From JBJXFE01 sp046153875 (GTDB lineage Bacteria > Planctomycetota > Phycisphaerae > Phycisphaerales > UBA1924): DNA of 64,000 nt. The notes beneath the pieces are model-generated. The model saw only the letters and a program-made list of their open reading frames with translations, had not been told where the DNA came from and ran no database searches. Positions within the stretch are counted from its first letter, which is position 1. Each line of letters opens with the position of its first letter. Below are positions 16,646 to 24,425 of the stretch, piece by piece. A program made the position numbers and the translations under genes. Where the stretch lies: the NCBI GenBank assembly GCA_046153875.1, contig JBJXFE010000031.1, positions 124,001 through 188,000 of the forward strand, given 5' to 3'.

Positions 16646-17716
16646 TCACCCCGCCTGCACGGGCAGGGTGTCGACGATGTTGCGGACGACGGTGTCGGTG
16701 GTGACGCCCTCGGCCTCGCCCTCGAAGTTCAGGATCATGCGGTGGCGCAAGGCCGGAAGGGCGATGGTCTTGAGGTCGGCGATCGATACAGCGGCGCGGC
16801 CTTCGAGAAGAGCCCGGCACTTGCCGCCGAGGATGAGCGCCTGGGCCGCCCGGGGCGACGCGCCGACGCGGACGTACTGGTCCACCATCGGCGTGGAGAA
16901 CCGCTCGCCGGAGTCGCGCGCCGGACCGATCCCGCCGCCCGAAGCCGGGTGGGTGGCCAGCACGAGGCGGACGGCATAGTCCTGCACGTGCGGGGCGACC
17001 GCGGCGCGGCGGACGAGCTTCTGGTGGGCGAGCAAGCGTTCGGCGTCGAGCACGGGGCGGACCTCGGCGTCCTCGCCGGCTGTGGTGCGGTCGAGGATGG
17101 CCGAGAGTTCCGCCCGCGACGACGCGCCCACGAGCAGCTTGAAGAAAAACCGGTCGAGCTGGGCTTCAGGCAGGGGGTAGGTCCCCTCCTGCTCGATGGG
17201 GTTCTGCGTGGCCATGACGAAGAACGGGCGGGGCAGAGCGTGGGTCACGCCCGCAACCGTCACGGTCCGTTCCTGCATGGCTTCGAGCAGGGCCGACTGG
17301 GTCTTGGGCGTGGCGCGGTTCACCTCGTCGGCGAGCACGATCTGGGCGAAGACGGGCCCGGGCTGGAAGCGGAAGACGCGCTCGCGCCGCCCGCCCTCGC
17401 CGTCGATCTCGGCGACGACGGTGGTGCCCGCGATGTCCGCGGGCATGAGGTCGGGCGTGAACTGGATGCGCGAGAATGAGAGCGAGAGGGCGCGGGAGAG
17501 CGTGCGGATGAGCAAGGTCTTGCCGATCCCTGGGACGCCCTCGAGCAGCGCGTGCCCGCCGACGAACAGGCACGTCAGCACGCCCCCCACGATCTCGTGG
17601 TGCCCGACGATCACCCGCTCGATCTGCTCGAGGACGGCGGCATGGTCACGCCGGAACGCCTCGACCGCGGCCTGGGCCTCCTCGATCGAGGGTGATGGGC
17701 GTGGTCCGTCCGGCAT
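16646..17716 (-). CDS. MoxR family AAA+ ATPase
   Basis: Encodes 356 residues. Walker A is GVPGIGKT (about 60-67), Walker B is VLADEVNR (about 127-134), followed by the MoxR signatures SALLEAMQERTVTV and MATQNPIEQEGTYPLPEAQLDRF, and the C-terminal lid domain with APHVQDYAVRLV. MoxR ATPases act as chaperones for VWA-domain partners, and the BatA/VWA protein 4.4 kb away is a candidate. The ATG at 17716 is chosen because a TAGCAT hexamer ends eight bases upstream and the conserved region begins shortly after; the very long open frame upstream is antisense to the outer-membrane gene. Confidence 0.92.
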   Translation of the reverse strand: MPDGPRPSPSIEEAQAAVEAFRRDHAAVLEQIERVIVGHHEIVGGVLTCLFVGGHALLEGVPGIGKTLLIRTLSRALSLSFSRIQFTPDLMPADIAGTTVVAEIDGEGGRRERVFRFQPGPVFAQIVLADEVNRATPKTQSALLEAMQERTVTVAGVTHALPRPFFVMATQNPIEQEGTYPLPEAQLDRFFFKLLVGASSRAELSAILDRTTAGEDAEVRPVLDAERLLAHQKLVRRAAVAPHVQDYAVRLVLATHPASGGGIGPARDSGERFSTPMVDQYVRVGASPRAAQALILGGKCRALLEGRAAVSIADLKTIALPALRHRMILNFEGEAEGVTTDTVVRNIVDTLPVQAG

Positions 17717-17724
17717 CGGGGCGA

Positions 17725-17730
17725 ATGCTA
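17725..17730 (-). promoter_or_regulatory. Candidate -10 (TAGCAT) for moxR
   Basis: TAGCAT on the minus strand ends eight bases before the ATG at 17716, with no ribosome site. Confidence 0.45.
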
Positions 17731-17836
17731 GCCGACCGGGTGTTGGCGCGGGCGGGTCGGGTACGCGGCGGTCCGATTCAGTCGGGCCGCGTTGTGGCCG
17801 ATAACCCTCGCGGACCGGAACGCCCCGGAGCGACCC

Positions 17837-18838
17837 ATGCGAAAACTCGTGCGCGCGATCCCGATCGTCGTTGCCCTCGGCACGTTGCTCGTCTCCGCGT
17901 CGACCGCCCGCGCGCAGAGCACGCCGCCTGGTCAGAGGCCCTTGCACCATCCTTCGGGTCAGCCGACGAGCCCGACATCCGGCCAGCCCTCCGGCAAGCC
18001 CGCGGGCCAACCCGCGGGTCAGGTCGCCCCGCAACCGACCGGCCCGGAGGCGAAGGCCGACCTGAAGCAGGCCGGCAAGAACGGAAAAGCTCCGGCCAAG
18101 AAGCGGCGCTCCGTCGCTGAGGACACGGTGGTGCGGGTGCGGGGCGGCGGGTGGGCCACGTCGCTCGACGGGCAGGTCGCGGTGGGGCAGACCTTCCCCG
18201 CGACCATCGGCGTCATCGACTTGACGGACGACCTGAACATCGACCCCGATCGCTCGGCGTTCGTCGGCTCGGTGGGGGTGAGCCTGGGCAAGGGCGTCCA
18301 CCTCGACGCCGGGTACGCCGGCCCGTTCCGCTTCGAGGGCACGAGCGACCCGATCGACATCTCGTTCAACGAGTTCGTGTTCACCGGCGTCCTCGACTCC
18401 GAGGCCGACGTGGACATCTACCAGGTGGACCTGGCGTTCGACGTGGTGGAGGCGGGGCCGCTGACGATCTCGTTCGGGCCGGGCATCCGCATCCTGGACT
18501 TCGAGGCCGCGGTGACCGGCACCGCGACGGACCCGATCACCAGTATCACGGCGGTGCGGACGGAGACGGCTTCGGGCGTGGCGCCGCTGCCCGGGCCGGG
18601 GCTCGGCGTGCGCTTCGAGGTCACCGAGCGGGTGTACGTCAAGGGCGGCATCCGCGGGATGTACCTGGGCGACTACGGCAACTTCTTCGACGCGTCGGCG
18701 GAGCTGGGCGTGGACATCACCCGGAACATCGGCGTGTACGCCGGGTACCGGTGGATGCACGCCGAGGCGGACGTGGATGACGTGGAGTTCAACGTCGATC
18801 TCGACGGGCTGTACGCGGGGGTCGAGATCCGATTCTGA
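17837..18838 (+). CDS. Outer-membrane beta-barrel protein
   Basis: Encodes 333 residues. A signal peptide (MRKLVRAIPIVVALG ending ARAQ) is followed by a Pro/Gly/Gln-rich low-complexity region with repeats of SGQP and AGQP (residues about 25-70), a short Lys/Arg patch, and then a C-terminal barrel domain with alternating strands (VGVSLGKGVHLDAGYAG, LGVDITRNIGVYAGYRW). The protein ends in a Phe (YAGVEIRF), the usual signal for outer-membrane insertion. The size and strand count suggest an eight-strand barrel of the OmpW/OmpA-like kind. The ATG at 17837 has CGGAGCG upstream. Confidence 0.82.
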   Translation: MRKLVRAIPIVVALGTLLVSASTARAQSTPPGQRPLHHPSGQPTSPTSGQPSGKPAGQPAGQVAPQPTGPEAKADLKQAGKNGKAPAKKRRSVAEDTVVRVRGGGWATSLDGQVAVGQTFPATIGVIDLTDDLNIDPDRSAFVGSVGVSLGKGVHLDAGYAGPFRFEGTSDPIDISFNEFVFTGVLDSEADVDIYQVDLAFDVVEAGPLTISFGPGIRILDFEAAVTGTATDPITSITAVRTETASGVAPLPGPGLGVRFEVTERVYVKGGIRGMYLGDYGNFFDASAELGVDITRNIGVYAGYRWMHAEADVDDVEFNVDLDGLYAGVEIRF

Positions 18839-18856
18839 ACCCCGGCGCGACTCCCG

Positions 18857-18862
18857 TAAGCT
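18857..18862 (+). promoter_or_regulatory. Candidate -10 (TAAGCT) for the M29-like gene
   Basis: TAAGCT lies 207 bases upstream of the ATG at 19070. If used, the message would carry a long leader with the 18964-19007 hairpin. Confidence 0.3.
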
Positions 18863-18963
18863 AGGCATCCACCCCCAGATGCGGCGCGGGCACGGGTTGG
18901 GCGTGCGCTCCGGGCGCCCCGCTGCTTGCTTCCGTGTTCGCGGCGCGCGACACTGTCGCCCAC

Positions 18964-19007
18964 GCTCCCGGGGCCCACGGGCCCGTGGCCCCAGGCCTCT
19001 TGGGAGC
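18964..19007 (+). promoter_or_regulatory. Large GC-rich hairpin in the leader of the M29-like gene
   Basis: An outer pair GCTCCC/GGGAGC encloses a GGGGCC/GCCCC-type arm around the 12-base palindrome CACGGGCCCGTG. No T-run follows, so it is not an obvious intrinsic terminator for the upstream barrel gene. It could be a leader structure or a processed 3' end. Confidence 0.4.
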
Positions 19008-19069
19008 ATGACAGATGTTCCGCGACGGCGACCCCGCGATCGCGGACCACGGGACAAGGAGGTTGATCG

Positions 19070-20266
19070 ATGAAACCGGCGTTGAAAGTCGGCGCGGCGA
19101 TGTTGGCCGCGGGAACCGTCCTCATGGCGGGCGCTGCCGGCACGGCACGCCCCGGGCCTGACAACGAGGCCACCGCGAACACCCTCGTCACGCAGTGCGC
19201 CAACGTGAAGCAGGGCGACCTCGTCCTGATCACCGGGACGCCCTCGGATGCGCCCCTGATCGAGAGCGTGGCCGTCCAGGTCCGCAAGCTCGGCGCGTTC
19301 CCGCTCATCAGCGTGGGCTCGGAGCGGCTCGCCCGCCGCTTCTACGACGAGGTGCCCGCGCGCTTCGACGGGCAGACGGACCAGTTCGACCTAAAGCTGG
19401 CGTCCATCATCACCGCGCGGATCAGCATCGACGCGTCGGAGAACCCGGCGCTCTTCGCCGATGCCTCGCCGGAGCGGCTGGCCGCGTTCTCCAAGGCCGA
19501 GAAGCCGATCGCGGAGGCGCTGCTGAAGCGGAACGTCCGCCAGGTAAGCCTCGGCAACGGCCTGTATCCGACGGCCGCGACGGCCAAGCTCCACGGGCTG
19601 TCGCAGGAGGCGCTTTCGACCCTGTTCTGGCAGGGTGTGAACACGGACTACTCGAGCCTCCAGGACACCGGCGAGGCCATCCAGCGGGCGCTCGCGAGCG
19701 GCAAGGAAGTCCGGATTACCAATCCCAACGGCACCGACTTGAAGTTCGGCATCCAGGGACGGACCGCATTCGCCTCCGACGGCGTCATCTCGACGGACGA
19801 CATCGCCAAGGGCGGAGCGGCCTGCCAGGTGTGGCTGCCCGCGGGCGAGGTCTACGGCACGCCGACACCCGGCACCGCCGCGGGCAAGGTCGTCATCGAC
19901 CGCTACCTCTTCCAGGGCAAGGAGATCACCGGGCTCACGCTGACGTTCAAGGCGGGCAAGTTGACGGACTTCACTGCGCAGGCGGGGCTGGAGCCGCTGC
20001 GTGCGGCCTACGCCGCGTCGGACACGGGGCGCGACGCGTTCGCGTTCTTCGACATCGGGATCAACCCGGCGATTAAAATCCCGCAGAGCAGCAAGCTGCT
20101 CGCGTGGATGCCCGCGGGCATGGTGACCATCGGCGTCGGCGAGAACACGTGGGCGGGCGGGACCAACACCTCGAACTTCGAGCTCTCGGGCTTCCTGCCG
20201 AACAGCACGCTCACCGTCGACGGCAAGCCGCTCGTGCAGAACGGGCAACTGAAACTGACACCGTGA
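19070..20266 (+). CDS. Secreted M29-like (thermophilic aminopeptidase-like) protein, catalytic ligands apparently lost
   Basis: Encodes 398 residues with an N-terminal signal-like helix (residues about 1-28). The N-terminal domain (VKQGDLVLITGTPSDAPLIES), the middle LPAGEVYGTPTPGTAAGKVVID and the C-terminal GVGENTWAGGTN then TLTVDGKPLV follow the layout of M29 aminopeptidases. The family's two-metal site needs several His, Asp and Glu; the expected late His-x-Asp appears here as NFE, and no His is seen near the expected third motif. It may therefore be an inactive or re-purposed member. A strong AAGGAGG ribosome site fixes the ATG at 19070, and a terminator follows at 20300. Confidence 0.7.
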   Translation: MKPALKVGAAMLAAGTVLMAGAAGTARPGPDNEATANTLVTQCANVKQGDLVLITGTPSDAPLIESVAVQVRKLGAFPLISVGSERLARRFYDEVPARFDGQTDQFDLKLASIITARISIDASENPALFADASPERLAAFSKAEKPIAEALLKRNVRQVSLGNGLYPTAATAKLHGLSQEALSTLFWQGVNTDYSSLQDTGEAIQRALASGKEVRITNPNGTDLKFGIQGRTAFASDGVISTDDIAKGGAACQVWLPAGEVYGTPTPGTAAGKVVIDRYLFQGKEITGLTLTFKAGKLTDFTAQAGLEPLRAAYAASDTGRDAFAFFDIGINPAIKIPQSSKLLAWMPAGMVTIGVGENTWAGGTNTSNFELSGFLPNSTLTVDGKPLVQNGQLKLTP

Positions 20267-20299
20267 GCGGACGGTCGGATTCCACGCGCACCTGATCGC

Positions 20300-20330
20300 A
20301 GCCCCCGGGGACGAACCGGGGGCTCTTTCG
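20300..20330 (+). terminator. Intrinsic terminator after the M29-like gene
   Basis: Stem AGCCCCCGG / CCGGGGGCT with loop GGACGAA, followed by CTTTCGTT. It lies 34 bases after the stop codon. Confidence 0.75.
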
Positions 20331-20373
20331 TTCGGTGGGTCCCGGCTCGGGTCGCGCGAACTGACCGGCGGCG

Positions 20374-21483
<1,110 letters not shown>

Positions 21484-21526
21484 CCGGTGATTATTGCGGA
21501 TCGGCGCGGGGTGCGTGCGGACGGGG

Positions 21527-23041
21527 TCACGGGCCCAGCGGGCCTTCCGTGTACTCGCGGGGCGGGGGCGCGGGTGGGCCGCGATAGTGCGGAGAGGCCA
21601 GGGGGTCGCGGGCCTGCGCCGAAGCGTCGTCCCCCGCCCAGATCGACCCTGCGGTGATTCCCGCGAAGAACGTCGCCAGCACGATCGGCCCGACCCCGCG
21701 TGCCACGGCGAGCTCGAAGCCGACCGTTCGCTCTCCCCGGCGGGCGCACGCGGCGGCGAGCGCGACCCACATCAGCAGCATCGGCTCGTGGTAGCGCTGC
21801 CAGGGCAGGCTGGTGGTCTGGGCGGCCTCGAAGGCCACGAACGCCGCGAGCATGATGAGGCGCGTCCGGATGGGGAGCGCGTCGAGCCAGAGGACCAGGG
21901 CCGCGGCCCCGATCGGGGCGAGCACGAGGAAGATGACGCTGGTTCGTCCGCCGATCACCGGGAGCCGGTCGGCGAAGTAGTCCACGAGGTACCAGAGCCC
22001 CCCGAATCGCCCGTCGCCGAGGCTGTACGTCGTGACGGGAAGAACAGCGGCGGTCAGGCCGATCGCGGCGGCGGCGAGCAGGGGTGTGCGTCGGCGGCGC
22101 AGCGCGTCCATGAGCCCCGGCGCGAGCCACCCGGCGAAGAACGCCGAGTAGCACGCGAGCAGCGAGAGAGCGAAGGCCGGCGTGGCCCCGGACCATCCGC
22201 GGTACATGCCCTGGTATCGCGGCACGACCAGCCCGCCCCAGATCGAGACGAACACGCCGACGACGGCGAAGGCGGGGAGGGTCAGCAGGAGCGCGGCGGC
22301 TGCGCGGCGCAGACGGGCCGGTGTCGGGCGGAGCAGCGGCCCGACGGGGATCAGCGGTCCGCGATCGCTGCCGACGGCCGTCCGGTCGTCGCTCAGCCAC
22401 GCCGCGGTCCACACCAGGGCGGCCGACCAGACGTGGATCTGCCGCGTCAACACCAGCATGACGAGTAATCCCGAGGCCAGCGCGAGACGCGGCCACGTCC
22501 ACGATGGGGAGAGCGCGATCAGCCAGATCGCCAGCACACCGAGCCACCCCGCGTTGTCCGGGAGGAGCCAGACCCCGGGCGGGAAGACGTGGAGCGACGC
22601 CGCCAGCGGCAGGCACAACGCCAGGACCAGCCCGGGTTGATGCGGCAGTCGTCGGGCGCACGCCCGGCTGAAGACCGCGAGAAGTCCGACCGTGAAAAGC
22701 GCTGACACCAGCCGAAGTCCCGCCGTCGAATCCGCGACGTACCGAGCGAAGCCGGCCAGGGTGAGGTGGTAGAGCGGCGTTGTCGCGGAGAGATAGTTGG
22801 AGAGATCGGGGCTCGGCCACTCCTGGGCGAAGCGGCGGATCGCCGGTTCGTGGTAGTTGTAGTGATCCGACCCCGCCCGCCCGGGAACGCCGCCGGCGAG
22901 GATGAGCGGAATTGCCGCGGCGGCGAACAGGGCCAGGAGCGCCGCCGTAGGCCACCACGGGGCGTTGCGGGATTGGCGGTCGGGTTCGCCGGGCATGATT
23001 CCGCCGGGACTGGCTTGGCCGGACATGACGTGGCCCGACAT
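21527..23041 (-). CDS. Multi-pass membrane protein, glycosyltransferase-C-like
   Basis: Encodes about 504 residues with roughly 10-12 hydrophobic helices. The first extracytoplasmic loop carries DHYNYHEPAIRRFAQEWPSP and then TTPLYHLTLAGF, the kind of acidic first loop found in GT-C enzymes such as ALG10 or PMT/ArnT relatives. A second loop has PWQRYHEPMLL. This suggests lipid-linked sugar transfer, but no family is certain. The start is chosen at ATG 23041 because TAATGT ends eight bases upstream; an ATG at 23053 in the same frame is the alternative. It follows gmd on the same strand order and shares the surface-glycan context. Confidence 0.65.
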   Translation of the reverse strand: MSGHVMSGQASPGGIMPGEPDRQSRNAPWWPTAALLALFAAAAIPLILAGGVPGRAGSDHYNYHEPAIRRFAQEWPSPDLSNYLSATTPLYHLTLAGFARYVADSTAGLRLVSALFTVGLLAVFSRACARRLPHQPGLVLALCLPLAASLHVFPPGVWLLPDNAGWLGVLAIWLIALSPSWTWPRLALASGLLVMLVLTRQIHVWSAALVWTAAWLSDDRTAVGSDRGPLIPVGPLLRPTPARLRRAAAALLLTLPAFAVVGVFVSIWGGLVVPRYQGMYRGWSGATPAFALSLLACYSAFFAGWLAPGLMDALRRRRTPLLAAAAIGLTAAVLPVTTYSLGDGRFGGLWYLVDYFADRLPVIGGRTSVIFLVLAPIGAAALVLWLDALPIRTRLIMLAAFVAFEAAQTTSLPWQRYHEPMLLMWVALAAACARRGERTVGFELAVARGVGPIVLATFFAGITAGSIWAGDDASAQARDPLASPHYRGPPAPPPREYTEGPLGP

Positions 23042-23049
23042 GGACGGGT

Positions 23050-23055
23050 ACATTA
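23050..23055 (-). promoter_or_regulatory. Candidate -10 (TAATGT) for the GT-C-like gene
   Basis: TAATGT on the minus strand ends eight bases before ATG 23041. If used, it excludes the ATG at 23053. Confidence 0.35.
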
Positions 23056-23223
23056 GCGTGTCGCCGCGAGAATCCCGCCCACCCGTCGGCCCCTGCGAAG
23101 GCCCGAAGTATCGAGCCGACCGGTGGAATAACCGATCTTGATGCTCACCGTGCCCTACGGCGGCGGCGATCCGCTGGTTCATCGGCCGGACCGGGCCGGG
23201 GGTATACCTCTCCGCGGACGTCG

Positions 23224-24201
23224 ATGAAGAACAGCGCTGCAAACCAGGGTTCGGCGGACGCGGGCTTCACGCGGTTCGAGGGGCGTGTTCGCCCGCTCTG
23301 GCTCGAGTTCCTGCGGCTCGCGCGCCCCGCCCAGTGGAGCAAGGGCGTTTTCGTCCTCATCGGCCCGCTCTACGGGTTGCAGGACATGACCCGTCCGTGG
23401 CCCGACGTGGTGCTGCGGGCGCTGGCGGCCACCGGCGCGTTCTGCCTGGCCGCGAGCAGTTGCTACGTGGTGAACGACATCCTCGACGCGCCGGCCGACC
23501 GGCTGCACCCGCGCAAGCGCCGCCGACCGATCGCGTCAGGGGCGATCACGCCCGGGCGGGCCTCGGTGTTCGCGGGCGTGCTCGTCGGCGCGGCGCTGGC
23601 GCTGATGTTCGTCCTCGACCCCGCCGCCCGCGGGTGGACCGCGCTCTCGATCGGGGTCTACGTCGGCACGGTCTGGGCGTACTCGCTCTGGCTCAAGCAC
23701 GTGATCATCGCGGACGTGATCTGCCTGTCGTTGGGGTTCGTCCTGCGCGTGATCGGCGGGTGCGCCGCCGTCGGCATCTGGCCCAGCTCGTGGCTGATGA
23801 ACTGCACGTTCTTCATCGCGATGTTCCTGTCGTTCGGCAAGCGGCTCGGTGAACGGCGCACGGTCTCGGACGCGGCGGCGGTGCGGGCCGTCCAGGGGTC
23901 GTATACCGACGAGCTGCTCCGCATGACGGTGGTGGTGACGGCGGTCGCCACGCTGGTGACGTACTCGGGGTATGTGCAGGACCACGCCGAGAAGTTCGGC
24001 GACGGGTTCAACCTGCTCTGGGTCACGATGCTGCCAGCGACGTACGCCCTGCTGCGGTGCATCGTGCTGCTGGAGCGCGGCGACTACGACGATCCGACCG
24101 AGTTGGCGATGCACGATCGGCCATTCCAGTTGGCCGCCCTGGTCTTCGCCGCGGTGACCCTGGTCATGATCGGGATCGAGTCGCGGCCCCCGGTGCCTTG
24201 A
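23224..24201 (+). CDS. UbiA-family prenyltransferase, decaprenyl-phosphate phosphoribosyltransferase-like
   Basis: Encodes 325 residues with about nine membrane helices. The first Asp-rich motif is NDILDAPAD (N84-D92) followed by RLHPRKRRRPIASG, and the N-terminal RPAQWSKGVFVL matches the subgroup that transfers phosphoribose from PRPP to polyprenyl phosphate (DPPR synthase), rather than ubiquinone or heme enzymes. In actinobacteria this makes the precursor of decaprenyl-phospho-arabinose; here no DprE1/DprE2 epimerase genes are near, so the product is open. TATACC upstream is a weak -10. It is divergent from the GT-C-like gene. Confidence 0.85.
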   Translation: MKNSAANQGSADAGFTRFEGRVRPLWLEFLRLARPAQWSKGVFVLIGPLYGLQDMTRPWPDVVLRALAATGAFCLAASSCYVVNDILDAPADRLHPRKRRRPIASGAITPGRASVFAGVLVGAALALMFVLDPAARGWTALSIGVYVGTVWAYSLWLKHVIIADVICLSLGFVLRVIGGCAAVGIWPSSWLMNCTFFIAMFLSFGKRLGERRTVSDAAAVRAVQGSYTDELLRMTVVVTAVATLVTYSGYVQDHAEKFGDGFNLLWVTMLPATYALLRCIVLLERGDYDDPTELAMHDRPFQLAALVFAAVTLVMIGIESRPPVP

Positions 24202-24315
24202 CCGGGGCACAGGGCGGCCCATGACGAGCCCATGACAGCCCCATGACGCGGCGGAACCGACCGGGATTCGCCCGGAATCCCCGTTTTTTGGCGGAGACTT
24301 GCGGGCGCGGGGTCA

Positions 24316-24356
24316 GGAACCCTATAGGTAAAGTCCGAAATAATGGCTATTGTGTG
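24316..24356 (+). promoter_or_regulatory. AT-rich promoter region of the metalloprotease gene
   Basis: A short AT-rich patch in otherwise 70% GC DNA, with TATAGG and TATTGT as possible -10 hexamers and a leader of about 70-90 bases to the strong AAAGGAG ribosome site before 24426. Confidence 0.45.
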
Positions 24357-24425
24357 CCCCGGAGGTGTGGTCGGCGGCGGGCCGGGCGGAGCGGCCCGAA
24401 GGGACATTCGAAAAGGAGTTCCGTG

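Noticed and set aside
18777..19073. Arg-rich ORF ending with an ATGA overlap on the M29-like start
   Set aside because: The overlap looks like coupling, but the peptide is only Arg/Gly/Pro and starts inside the barrel gene. Likely chance in GC-rich DNA.
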